A DNA stretch of 64,000 bases, from NCBI RefSeq assembly GCF_009720865.1, contig NZ_WNLA01000007.1, forward strand, positions 161,151-225,150, written 5' to 3'. The notes under the pieces were generated by a model. It saw nothing but the letters and a program-made list of their open reading frames with translations, did no database searches and was not told where the DNA came from. This DNA is from Pseudoduganella ginsengisoli (lineage in GTDB: Bacteria > Pseudomonadota > Gammaproteobacteria > Burkholderiales > Burkholderiaceae_D). This document shows positions 18,288-26,640 of this stretch, piece after piece (positions within the stretch are counted from its first letter, which is position 1; each line of letters starts with the position of its first letter). A program made the translations under genes and the position numbers.

Positions 18288-18374
18288 GCCGGATTACGGC
18301 GGTTCCCGCCTAATCCGGCCTACAGCTACAGCCGCAGTAAGAGGTAGGCTGGATTAGCGCAGCGCGCGTAATCC
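18288..18374. repeat. REP-like pair of GGATTA palindromes
   Basis: Two adjacent hairpins: GCCGGATTA/TAATCCGGC (18288-18319) and GGATTA/TAATCC (18351-18374). They are joined by TACAGC-type spacer and are roughly inverted to each other. This is a common dispersed proteobacterial intergenic repeat and fills the gap between two convergent genes. Confidence 0.65.
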
Positions 18375-18395
18375 GGCAAGCAGGCCCCGGACAGC

Positions 18396-19952
18396 TCAAT
18401 GTCCCGCTGACTTGTACCCGATCCGGAACCCGCCCCAGTGCCGCCCATTGACGTAAATGGGCGCCGACAAGTCGTGCATGACTTCCCCCGTATCCCGCTT
18501 GTACGTCTGCAGCAGGAACGGCGCCGTATTCGAGCCGCACCGTTTCCCCGTGCGGTCGCTGAAGATCCGCTTGGTGCGGTTGTTGACGATGTCGATGTCG
18601 TAATTGCCCGTCAGCGGCTGGGAAAACTTCTTGTTATGTGTAGGGAAGTAGCCATTGTTGTCCACCGCGCCCGCATAGGCCAGCTGCGGCATGGCCGTCA
18701 GCAAGCCTTCCTGCAAATCCGGCAACACCTTGTCCGTGAAGCGGTCAAATTGCGTCGTATACTTGGGCGGGTCGGTATTCGGGATCGGCTTGTATTGGCG
18801 GTCGAACAGCGCCGCTTCACTGATCACGCCGCGCCTGATCGCATCTTCAAACAGCAAACCGACAGTGCGCGCGGCCTGCTGCGCCGCCTGCTTGATGTCG
18901 TCGTGCGCAGTCGGCACCTGGGCGCTGCCCAGCGCTGCCGTAATGACTTCGGCCCGTTCCGCCACCGCCATCGCGGAACCGGCCGCGCGGGGCAGTTCAC
19001 TTTCCGTGGTCAACATGCTGTCGCGGATCTGTGCAATGGCTTCCGCAATCACGTGGGTGGTATCGACGTGCTTGCGCGACGCGCGCGCAATCTCGCCGAT
19101 TTCCGTTTCCGACGCGGCCGATGATTGCTCGATCGATGACAGCAGGCCGTGGACGGTTTCCACATTCTGCGCCGCCTCGCTGACGCTGGACGCCAGCGAC
19201 GTCATGCCGCGGCTGGCGGTTTCCGCCTGCTCGTTGATGGCCCGCACCATCAGCGAGATTTCATCGGTGGCTTCCTTGGTGCGCTGCGCCAGTTGCCGCA
19301 CTTCGCCCGCCACCACGGCAAAGCCGCGTCCCTGTTCCCCGGCGCGCGCCGCTTCAATGGCGGCATTGAGCGCCAGCAGATTGGTGCGGGCCGAGATTTC
19401 TGTAATGGCGGTGGTAAAACCGTAGATGCGCCTGGCCTTGTCTTGCAATTCCGCCATCACGCCCGATGCCTGCTGCGCATCGGCGCGGGCGCGGCGGATG
19501 CGTTCCAGGCCCTGGTCTGCTTCGCTGCGCCCGGTTTCCGTTTCAGCGCGTACGCGGGCGGCCACTTGCGCAGCCCGTTCCGCGTTGGCGGCGATTTTTT
19601 CCGTGGTGCGCGCATTCTGGCCCGAGCCGGTGACGATTTCGCCGGCCGTGCGCACGTCGGATTCGATTTTCTTTTTGACGGAATCGACAAAATACGACGT
19701 TTCCGCCGCGCCGATCATGATGGCGTCAATTTCCTCGCCCACCGTGCGCGCAAAGCGCTGCGGGCCGTCGTCAGGGCGGCGCGCGCCTTTGATGTGCAGC
19801 GCCAGCACGCCTGTCAGCGCCGCCAGCGCGGATGGCCAGATCGATGCGGTGCTCCCCGCCATCTGTTGCGCCGTCCATGACACCAGGGACCCGGCTGTCA
19901 CAGCCCCCACTACCCAACCAACGTGATGCACCTGCTTGCGCTGCAACTTCAT
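18396..19952 (-). CDS. Methyl-accepting chemotaxis protein with C-terminal sensor domain
   Basis: About 518 residues from the ATG at 19952, which has GGAGGAGA directly upstream; the longer TTG frame at 19973 is not needed. One or two membrane segments (about 10-55, [16 protein letters not shown] and [15 protein letters not shown]) precede a signalling domain (about 90-330). That domain contains the kinase-contact hairpin [20 protein letters not shown] and [15 protein letters not shown]. Unusually the ligand module comes after it: residues about 365-518 (RYNADG-free, with [44 protein letters not shown]) look like a Cache-type sensor placed C-terminally in the cytoplasm. No HAMP domain is evident. 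Confidence 0.85.
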   Translation of the reverse strand: MKLQRKQVHHVGWVVGAVTAGSLVSWTAQQMAGSTASIWPSALAALTGVLALHIKGARRPDDGPQRFARTVGEEIDAIMIGAAETSYFVDSVKKKIESDVRTAGEIVTGSGQNARTTEKIAANAERAAQVAARVRAETETGRSEADQGLERIRRARADAQQASGVMAELQDKARRIYGFTTAITEISARTNLLALNAAIEAARAGEQGRGFAVVAGEVRQLAQRTKEATDEISLMVRAINEQAETASRGMTSLASSVSEAAQNVETVHGLLSSIEQSSAASETEIGEIARASRKHVDTTHVIAEAIAQIRDSMLTTESELPRAAGSAMAVAERAEVITAALGSAQVPTAHDDIKQAAQQAARTVGLLFEDAIRRGVISEAALFDRQYKPIPNTDPPKYTTQFDRFTDKVLPDLQEGLLTAMPQLAYAGAVDNNGYFPTHNKKFSQPLTGNYDIDIVNNRTKRIFSDRTGKRCGSNTAPFLLQTYKRDTGEVMHDLSAPIYVNGRHWGGFRIGYKSAGH

Positions 19953-20081
19953 TCTCTCCTCCAAGTCGCGCAAGCTTGCCTTGCATCCGCAAGTACGGGC
20001 CTGGATGGGTCAGGACAGGCGCGAAGGGGCGCCTGCCTGCCGGTCCTTGTTATGGCTGCGCCCGTGCAGCGGTTACTGCTG

Positions 20082-20537
20082 TTACTTGATAGGCAGCTTG
20101 CTTGTATTTTTCACTTCTTCCATCACCGCATAGGTATGGGTTTCCCGCACACCCTTCTGTAACAGCGTCTTGCCCAGGAATTCCCGGTAAGCCGCCATAT
20201 CCTTGACACGCGCCTTGACCAGGTAGTCGAAGCCGCCGGCCACCATGTGGCACTCCAGCACTTCGGGGATCAATTGCACGCTTTGTTTAAATGCATCAAA
20301 TACTTCCGGCGTGGTACGATCTAGCACGACTTCGATAAACACCAGCAACGACACATCCAGCAATTGCGGATTGAGTTGGGCGGTGTAGCCCATGATGTAA
20401 CCGGACTCGTGCAGCTTGCGCACGCGCTCCAGGCAGGCGGCCGGCGACAGGTTCACGCGCGCAGCCAGTTCGACGTTACTGATGCGTCCGTCGCTCTGCA
20501 GTTCCATCAGGATCTTTTTGCTAATCTTGTCCAGCAT
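20082..20537 (-). CDS. Lrp-family regulator, probable PutA activator
   Basis: 151 residues, close to true Lrp in length and sequence. The winged helix-turn-helix (LDKISKKILMELQSDGRISN, LSPAACLERVRKLHESGYI) is followed by the RAM domain (about 65-145, HMVAGGFDYLVKARVKDM). It is divergent from putA with 224 bp between starts; this arrangement is known for PutR/Lrp activators that switch on proline catabolism when proline is present. A perfect 8-bp dyad at 20562-20584 lies just before its own start. I infer that it controls putA and itself. Confidence 0.88.
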   Translation of the reverse strand: MLDKISKKILMELQSDGRISNVELAARVNLSPAACLERVRKLHESGYIMGYTAQLNPQLLDVSLLVFIEVVLDRTTPEVFDAFKQSVQLIPEVLECHMVAGGFDYLVKARVKDMAAYREFLGKTLLQKGVRETHTYAVMEEVKNTSKLPIK

Positions 20538-20561
20538 GGATAAATTCCCCTTCTAATTTTA

Positions 20562-20584
20562 TTTGGTGAAATTCTCTCACCAAA
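20562..20584. promoter_or_regulatory. Perfect dyad in the lrp-putA intergenic region
   Basis: TTTGGTGA and TCACCAAA flank a 7-bp AT-rich centre, 25 bp upstream of the Lrp start. The form fits a regulator site. It could bind the adjacent Lrp protein. Confidence 0.55.
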
Positions 20585-20676
20585 AACAATGTATGGCTAG
20601 TCCTAAGTAATACCAGAATTAATCCAGAAGAAATCCCTCTACAATCGAATCATCAGCAGTTGCACGGAAATACGCT

Positions 20677-20708
20677 CGCCCAGCCACAAGCCGGACGGGC
20701 GTTTTTTT
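20677..20708 (+). terminator. Terminator-like hairpin in the putA leader
   Basis: CGCCC pairs with GGGCG across a 15-nt loop and is followed by seven T, 54 bp before the putA ATG and in the sense direction. The short stem makes it moderate, but the position suggests transcription attenuation. Confidence 0.5.
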
Positions 20709-20761
20709 AACAGGTTCCGTGCAGCGCGCTCCAACAATGACAACCTTTGTAGAGAGTTCAC

Positions 20762-23700
20762 ATGCAAGCAGCAGCAAGCACCACCACTCCGTTTTCCGCC
20801 CTGTCGGCGGAAATCCTGCGCGATCCTACCCCTCTGCGCGCAGCCATCACCGCGGCTTACCGCCGCGACGAAACTGACGCCGTGCAATGGCTGCTTAGCC
20901 AGGTACGGGATGACGGCAGTACGATGGAAGCCCAGGCGCTGGCACATAAGCTCGTGTCGTCCGTACGCAAGGAGCGCACCCGCGCGTCCGGCGTGGATGC
21001 GCTGATGCATGAATTCTCTCTGTCGTCGGAAGAAGGCGTGGCGCTGATGTGCCTGGCCGAAGCACTGTTGCGTATTCCCGACGCCGCCACCGCCGACCGC
21101 CTGATCGCCGACAAGATCAGCAAGGGCGACTGGCGCAAACACCTGGGCGAATCGCCGTCGATGTTCGTCAACGCGGCCACGTGGGGCTTGCTGGTGACGG
21201 GTAAATTAGTGTCTTCGTCGAGCGAAGAAGGCTTGGGTTCGGCCATCACGCGTTTGATTGCCAAGGGCGGCGAGCCGCTGATCCGCAAGGGCGTTGATTT
21301 GGCCATGCGCATGCTGGGCAACCAGTTCGTCACGGGCCAGACCATCGATGAAGCCATCAAGAATGGCAAACCGAATGAAGCGCGCGGCTACCGTTATTCG
21401 TTCGACATGCTGGGTGAAGCGGCGCTGACCGCTGCCGATGCAGACAACTACTATGCCGCGTATGAAAAAGCGATCCACGCGATTGGCCGCGCGTCAAATG
21501 GCCGCGGCATCAAGGATGGTCCCGGCATTTCCGTGAAATTGTCGGCGCTGCACCCGCGCTATTCGCGCGCCCAGCGCGCCCGCGTGATGTCTGAACTGTT
21601 GCCGCGCCTGACCGCGCTGGTGAAACTGGCCAAGCAATACAACATCGGCCTGAACATCGATGCGGAAGAAGCGGACCGCCTGGAACTGTCGCTGGACTTG
21701 ATGGAAGCCATGGCGTTCGACCCGGAACTGGCCGGCTTTGACGGCATCGGCTTCGTCGTGCAGGCGTACCAGAAGCGCTGCCCGTATGTGCTGGATTACC
21801 TGATCGACCTGTGCAAGCGCAGCGGCCGCAAGTTTATGGTGCGCCTGGTGAAGGGCGCTTACTGGGACGCGGAAATCAAGCGCGCGCAAGTCGATGGCAT
21901 GTCCGGCTACCCGGTGTATTCGCGCAAGGTGTACACGGACTTGTCGTACCTGGTGTGCGCGCAAAAGCTGCTGGCCAATACCGACGTGATTTACGCGCAA
22001 TTTGCCACGCATAATGCACAAACCCTGTCGACGATTTACACGTGGGCCAAGCGCGACAACGTCACCAACTATGAATTCCAGTGCCTGCACGGCATGGGTG
22101 AATCGCTGTACGACCAGGTGGTGGGCAAGGACAACCTGGACAAGGCGTGCCGCATCTACGCGCCGGTCGGTTCCCATGAAACGCTGCTGGCGTACCTGGT
22201 GCGCCGCCTGCTGGAAAACGGCGCCAACTCGTCGTTCGTCAACCAGATCGTCGATGAAGCGATTCCGATTGAATCGCTGATCAAGAACCCGGTGGAAGTG
22301 GCGCGTTCGCACGGCGGCCAGCCGCATCCTGCGATTCCGCTGCCAGTGAACATGTTTGGCGCCGAGCGCCGCAATTCCGCCGGTATTGACCTGTCGAATG
22401 AAAATACGCTGCGCGAAGTGGCGGACGTGCTGGCGCAGCCGCGCACGTGGACGGCCGGTCCCTTGCTGGCGGGCGCGCTGACCATCGGCCAGCCTTCGCA
22501 GCCGGTGATCAACCCGGCACAGCGCACGGATATCGTGGGCCAGGTGACGGAAGCGGCTGCCGCCGATGTGAATACCGCATTAACGGCCGCATCGGCCTTT
22601 GCGCTGGAATGGCAGACGACGGAACCGTCCGTGCGCGCCGCGGCACTGAACCGCGCTGCGGACTTGTTTGAACAGCACCAGCTGGAACTGATGGCGCTGG
22701 CCATCCGCGAAGCGGGCAAATCGCTGCCGAACGCGATTGCGGAAATCCGCGAAGCGGTGGACTTCCTGCGCTACTACGCAGCAGAAATCTCGGGCAAGCC
22801 GAACACGCTGGCGCTGGGTCCTGTCACCTGCATCAGCCCATGGAACTTCCCGCTGGCGATCTTCACGGGCCAGGCCGCCGCCGCGCTGGCTGCCGGTAAC
22901 GTGGTGCTGGCCAAACCGGCGGAACAAACGCCGCTGATCGCCTACCGCGCCGTGGAATTGCTGCACGAAGCGGGCGTACCGCGCGCGGCGCTGCAATTCC
23001 TGCCGGGCCGTGGCGAAGTGGTGGGTGCGGGCCTGTGCAACGACGCCCGCGTGCGCGGTGTGATCTTCACGGGTTCGACCGAAGTGGCGCAGCTGATCAA
23101 CCGTACGCTGGCCAAGCGCGCCGTGATTGAAGGCGCGGACATTCCACTGGTGGCGGAAACCGGCGGCCAGAATGCCATGATAGTCGATTCGTCGGCGCTG
23201 CCGGAGCAGGTGGTGCAGGATGCCGTGTCGTCCGCGTTTGACAGCGCGGGGCAGCGCTGCTCGGCGCTGCGCGTACTGTTCCTGCAGGCAGATATCGCCG
23301 ATAAGACCATCAAGATGCTGAAGGGCGCGATGGGTGAACTGAACCTGGGTTCGCCGGACCGCCTGGTGACGGACATCGGTCCCGTCATCGACAGCGAAGC
23401 GCAGCAAAACCTGCTGGCGCACATTGAAAAAATGCGCAAATCCGCCCTGGCATGCCATGCGCTGAACGTGCCGGCGGGCGCCAATGGCACCTTCGTGCCG
23501 CCGACCGTGCTGGAAATCCGTTCGCTGGAAGAATTGACGAAGGAAGTGTTTGGCCCGGTGATGCACGTGATCCGCTATCAGCGCGCGGACTTGGGCAAGA
23601 TCGTCGACCAGATCAATGCCAGCGGCTATGGCCTGACCTTGGGTGTGCATTCGCGTATCGATGAAACCATTGATTTCATCACGTCGCGTGCGCACGTGGG

Positions 23701-24403
23701 CAATATCTACGTGAACCGCAATATCGTGGGCGCGGTGGTGGGCGTGCAGCCATTTGGCGGCGAAGGCAAGTCCGGCACGGGCCCGAAGGCGGGCGGTCCG
23801 CTGTACCTGAAGCGTTTGCAGCGTGGCGCCGTCGTGGCGGGTGCGCCGCAGCGTGCTGCGAATCCGGCACTGGATACGCTGGCGGCGTGGGCGAAAACCT
23901 CGGGCCGCGAAAAAGTCGCGGCGCTGGCGGAACAATATGGCCTGCAATCGATGCTGGGGGTGACGCTGGCGCTGCCTGGTCCGACCGGCGAGCGCAATAC
24001 GCTGAGCTTTGCCCCTCGTGGCGCCATCGTGTGCCATGCGGCGACCCAGGCTGGCTTGCTGAACCAGCTGGCCGCCGTACTGGCGACGGGCAACCAGGCC
24101 GTCATCGTGCCGAAATCGGGCGATATCGTGCCAGTAGACCTGCCGGCAGCCGTAAAAGGCCGTATCGCGGCCGTAGGGGCCCTGGAAGCCTTCCGTGGGG
24201 ACTTCCAGCTGGCCTTGGTGGAATCGCCGCTTGTAGCGGCTGTACGCGAGCCTATGGCGGCCCGCGACGGCGCGCTGGTCGGCATTATTGAAACTGACGA
24301 CAGCGGCGCCATCCCGGTATGGCGTCTGCTGGCGGAACGTGCGCTGTGCGTGAACACCACCGCAGCGGGCGGCAATGCGAGCCTGATGACCTTGGGCGCG
24401 TAA
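20762..24403 (+). CDS. putA: Bifunctional proline dehydrogenase / glutamate semialdehyde dehydrogenase
   Basis: 1213 residues. It oxidises proline to glutamate in two steps with substrate channelling. The FAD-binding proline dehydrogenase barrel spans about 150-490 (SVKLSALHPRY, NIDAEEADRLELSLDL, FMVRLVKGAYWDAEIKRAQ, ATHNAQTL). The aldehyde dehydrogenase part covers about 560-1030, with ISPWNFPLAIFTGQ, GGQNAMIVDSSALPEQ and the catalytic Cys in SAGQRCSALRVL. A C-terminal ALDH-like extension (about 1040-1213) is typical of the long PutA class. The N-terminus lacks the ribbon-helix-helix DNA-binding domain of E. coli PutA, so the enzyme does not repress itself. That fits control by the divergent Lrp-type gene. 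Two hairpin terminators follow. Confidence 0.96.
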   Translation: MQAAASTTTPFSALSAEILRDPTPLRAAITAAYRRDETDAVQWLLSQVRDDGSTMEAQALAHKLVSSVRKERTRASGVDALMHEFSLSSEEGVALMCLAEALLRIPDAATADRLIADKISKGDWRKHLGESPSMFVNAATWGLLVTGKLVSSSSEEGLGSAITRLIAKGGEPLIRKGVDLAMRMLGNQFVTGQTIDEAIKNGKPNEARGYRYSFDMLGEAALTAADADNYYAAYEKAIHAIGRASNGRGIKDGPGISVKLSALHPRYSRAQRARVMSELLPRLTALVKLAKQYNIGLNIDAEEADRLELSLDLMEAMAFDPELAGFDGIGFVVQAYQKRCPYVLDYLIDLCKRSGRKFMVRLVKGAYWDAEIKRAQVDGMSGYPVYSRKVYTDLSYLVCAQKLLANTDVIYAQFATHNAQTLSTIYTWAKRDNVTNYEFQCLHGMGESLYDQVVGKDNLDKACRIYAPVGSHETLLAYLVRRLLENGANSSFVNQIVDEAIPIESLIKNPVEVARSHGGQPHPAIPLPVNMFGAERRNSAGIDLSNENTLREVADVLAQPRTWTAGPLLAGALTIGQPSQPVINPAQRTDIVGQVTEAAAADVNTALTAASAFALEWQTTEPSVRAAALNRAADLFEQHQLELMALAIREAGKSLPNAIAEIREAVDFLRYYAAEISGKPNTLALGPVTCISPWNFPLAIFTGQAAAALAAGNVVLAKPAEQTPLIAYRAVELLHEAGVPRAALQFLPGRGEVVGAGLCNDARVRGVIFTGSTEVAQLINRTLAKRAVIEGADIPLVAETGGQNAMIVDSSALPEQVVQDAVSSAFDSAGQRCSALRVLFLQADIADKTIKMLKGAMGELNLGSPDRLVTDIGPVIDSEAQQNLLAHIEKMRKSALACHALNVPAGANGTFVPPTVLEIRSLEELTKEVFGPVMHVIRYQRADLGKIVDQINASGYGLTLGVHSRIDETIDFITSRAHVGNIYVNRNIVGAVVGVQPFGGEGKSGTGPKAGGPLYLKRLQRGAVVAGAPQRAANPALDTLAAWAKTSGREKVAALAEQYGLQSMLGVTLALPGPTGERNTLSFAPRGAIVCHAATQAGLLNQLAAVLATGNQAVIVPKSGDIVPVDLPAAVKGRIAAVGALEAFRGDFQLALVESPLVAAVREPMAARDGALVGIIETDDSGAIPVWRLLAERALCVNTTAAGGNASLMTLGA

Positions 24404-24423
24404 ATAGGTTGGTTGTGGAAAAG

Positions 24424-24449
24424 GGCTGAGTTATCCACGCAGCCTTTTT
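24424..24449 (+). terminator. putA terminator 1
   Basis: GGCTG/CAGCC stem with TTATCCAC in the loop, followed by five T, 20 bp past the putA stop. Confidence 0.7.
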
Positions 24450-24523
24450 CATCCATACGCGTTCAGGCTGCCACACGCCGGTTCGAGCAGGGAACAACTG
24501 ATTCTTTACATGCTGTGGAAAAG

Positions 24524-24550
24524 CGCCGGGTTATCCACCCGGCGTTTTTT
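24524..24550 (+). terminator. putA terminator 2
   Basis: Perfect 7-bp stem CGCCGGG/CCCGGCG with loop TTATCCA, followed by six T. Like terminator 1 it is preceded by TGTGGAAAAG, so the two look like copies of one design. The rest of 24404-24723 holds a GGGGCCTGGCCCC palindrome and no gene. Confidence 0.8.
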
Positions 24551-24551
24551 A

Positions 24552-24568
24552 TTGGGGCCTGGCCCCAA
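24552..24568. repeat. REP-like palindrome upstream of the transposase gene
   Basis: TTGGGGCCTGGCCCCAA, a palindrome about 155 bp before the REP-associated transposase start. A near-identical copy is found about 60 bp after that gene. Confidence 0.65.
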
Positions 24569-24723
24569 AAGCACTATCGTTCGCCCCATTTCTGCCATTT
24601 GAAAGCTATGACAGGGGCCTTGGCGCGCGTTCCATGATTTTTTGATGTATACCTCGCCAAACAGCGCCGGCATGCTTAATTCCCCGCAAAAGCTCTTGAA
24701 TGCGCAAATGGCATGCTGATGGG

Positions 24724-25329
24724 ATGCCTAGACTTCTTCGAATTCCATCTACATGTGCACCGCTGCACGTCGTGCAACGCGGTCACAATCGCTGCGAAGT
24801 ATTCCGCCGCGAATACGACTACCTGATGTACTTAGCCGCACTGCAGTGGGCATTGGAACATTACCGATGCGATTTGCATGCTTACACGCTGATGACAAAT
24901 CACGTACATATGCTCATCTCTCCCAGAGATTTGGATAGTTTGCCGCGCTTATTTATGTCGCTGGGCAGCCGCTACGGCGGATATTTCAACCAGAAATACC
25001 AGCGTTCCGGCTCGCTGTGGAGTGGCCGTTACTATGCATCCTTGATATTGAGCGACGAACACCTGATGCGTTGCTACCGTTACATCGAACTCAATCCCAT
25101 TCGGGCTGGCATGACCGATGCGCCAGGAGAGTACCGATGGACCAGTTACCGTTGCAACGGGGAAGGACAGCTCGACGAATTAATCGTTCCCCACGAACTG
25201 TACCTGCGGTTAGGCCGGGACGACGCAACACGCCAGGCTAATTACCGGGATTTATGCGCGCAAGCACTGCTTCCCCAAGAAATGACAGAAATACGCCGCG
25301 CATTAAAACGCGGCACTCCGCTCGAATAA
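24724..25329 (+). CDS. REP-associated tyrosine transposase (RAYT, Y1 family)
   Basis: About 201 residues from the ATG at 24724; an upstream ATG at 24700 is also open but adds an unconserved stretch. The HUH motif is in TLMTNHVHMLISP. The catalytic Tyr is expected in the helix CYRYIELNPIRAGM, and the fold starts with HVVQRGHNR. These single-strand nucleases are domesticated relatives of IS200/IS605 transposases and are thought to spread REP palindromes. Matching GGGCCTGGCCCC palindromes lie on both sides, the expected companions. The gene is intact. It sits between putA and mtnN, neither of which seems disturbed. Confidence 0.88.
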   Translation: MPRLLRIPSTCAPLHVVQRGHNRCEVFRREYDYLMYLAALQWALEHYRCDLHAYTLMTNHVHMLISPRDLDSLPRLFMSLGSRYGGYFNQKYQRSGSLWSGRYYASLILSDEHLMRCYRYIELNPIRAGMTDAPGEYRWTSYRCNGEGQLDELIVPHELYLRLGRDDATRQANYRDLCAQALLPQEMTEIRRALKRGTPLE

Positions 25330-25390
25330 CCATCAGCCCCTGTGGAAAAAGCCAAGGTTACCCACATGGAACGCTGTAGTCGATATTTCA

Positions 25391-25404
25391 GGGCCTGGCC
25401 CCAA
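25391..25404. repeat. REP-like palindrome downstream of the transposase gene
   Basis: GGGCCTGGCCCCAA in the same orientation as the upstream copy. It lies 2 bp before the 3' end of mtnN. A GTGGAAAAAG-type stretch and TTACCCACA are also found at 25340-25370. Confidence 0.6.
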
Positions 25405-25406
25405 AT

Positions 25407-26114
25407 TTAAGTACGGCAAAAGTTTTGCAGCACGCCAAACGCATAGCGCGACGCCACCTTGTGGACAAACTCCATGAAATCCACAGGCGCATCTTCGTTG
25501 GCGTTGTCGGAGATGGTGCGGATCACGCCAAATGGGATGCCCAGTTCAAAACATACTTGCGCAACGGCCGCGCCTTCCATTTCCACTGCCAATAAATCCG
25601 GCAACGCATCTTTCAACGCGCCCAATTGCGCCCGGTGCTTGATGAATTGATCGCCACTGGCAATCAAACCACGGTGCAATTGCGGGGTGTCTGGCTCTTC
25701 TTGCAAGAATTCACGGGCCGCCAGCGCCAGCCGGCGGGTCAAATCACGGTCGGAAGCGATGTGCGATTGCCCGGTTAACGGAATTTCAAAGCGGGGAAAC
25801 AGGGGACTGGCATCCATATCGTGCTGAACCAGTGATTCCGCCACCACGATATCGCCGACACGCACGCCCACATCGCCACTCCCAGCGACACCGGTAAAGA
25901 CAATGTGGGTAACTCTAAACTTTTCCACAAGAATGCTGGCAGTCATGGCGGCAGCGACTTTGCCAATACGGGACAGCACACAGACCGCATCGATGTCCCA
26001 CAGCTTGCCAGCAGTGTATTCACGCATGCCGTGCACCTGTTTTTCCACGTGTTGCATCGCATCGATCAAGCCCATCTGTTCTTCAGCTAGCGCGCTGATG
26101 ATTCCTAAACGCAT
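25407..26114 (-). CDS. mtnN: 5'-methylthioadenosine / S-adenosylhomocysteine nucleosidase
   Basis: 235 residues. It cleaves adenine from methylthioadenosine and S-adenosylhomocysteine, by-products of polyamine synthesis and methylation. The opening GIISALAEEQMGL holds the catalytic-site Glu. FTGVAGSGD, GLIASGDQFI, AVEMEGAAVAQVC (ribose-binding Met-Glu) and RTISDNAN with the catalytic Asp are all present. An intact purine nucleosidase fold is expected. The promoter must lie in the 480-bp gap upstream, which also contains two copies of a DnaA-box element. Confidence 0.95.
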   Translation of the reverse strand: MRLGIISALAEEQMGLIDAMQHVEKQVHGMREYTAGKLWDIDAVCVLSRIGKVAAAMTASILVEKFRVTHIVFTGVAGSGDVGVRVGDIVVAESLVQHDMDASPLFPRFEIPLTGQSHIASDRDLTRRLALAAREFLQEEPDTPQLHRGLIASGDQFIKHRAQLGALKDALPDLLAVEMEGAAVAQVCFELGIPFGVIRTISDNANEDAPVDFMEFVHKVASRYAFGVLQNFCRT

Positions 26115-26166
26115 TCTTCCCCCGAGTTTTTAGGCTTTTGGTTTACAAGAAAAATATATAAAAAAC

Positions 26167-26363
26167 ATAGTAGTAGATAGTAAACCACCAGTTTTTTGTG
26201 GATAAGCCTGTTAACAAGCGAAAAATCAGCGGTTTACGCGTTTCAAAACCTGCTGAACAAGCATTGTATCGATGCAGGACGACTTTTGGACAACAAAAAC
26301 CATTCACGCCAACCCTGGTTTTTCCACTATTGATCCTGTGGATATCCAACAGGTTGTTCACAT
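26167..26363 (+). repeat. 200-bp DnaA-box element, copy A
   Basis: Ordered blocks shared with copies B and C: TAGTAGTAG, a perfect TGTGGATAA, GTTAAC, AAAATCAGCGGTTTACG, a short imperfect dyad, GACGACTTTTGGACAA, then CCTGTGGATAT and a TTATCCACA-like end. Copy A is the most diverged after the GGACAA block. It lies alone in the gap upstream of mtnN. Confidence 0.65.
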
Positions 26364-26442
26364 TCGCTCTTTTTTGCGTTTTTCAGACCTGTCTACAGAA
26401 CAACGCCAAACTACCTTAAACACTAAAGCTTTTTATTTAAAA

Positions 26443-26640
26443 TGATAGTAGTAGTAAACGTGGCCTGAACTGTGGATAACCACGTTAACCATCAAAAAAT
26501 CAGTTGTTTACGTTAACGATAAGGAGCTGGACAACCGCTGTACCAGCGTAGGGGTAAAAACTGGACAAAAAAATCCCGGTGCACAACCTGCAGGTTTACT
26601 CACATGCTGTCCTGTGGATATTGATGGACTTATCAACAGC
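26443..26640 (+). repeat. 200-bp DnaA-box element, copy B
   Basis: Same orientation and block order as A and C: GATAGTAGTAGTAAACG, TGTGGATAA, GTTAAC, AAAAATCAGTTGTTTACG, CTGGACAAAAAAATCC, GGTTTACTCACAT, CCTGTGGATAT, CTTATCAACAG. Its last 45 bp overlap the end of the GGDEF-EAL gene, so the repeat encodes that protein's last residues (SINIHRTACE) and its stop codon. Confidence 0.7.
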
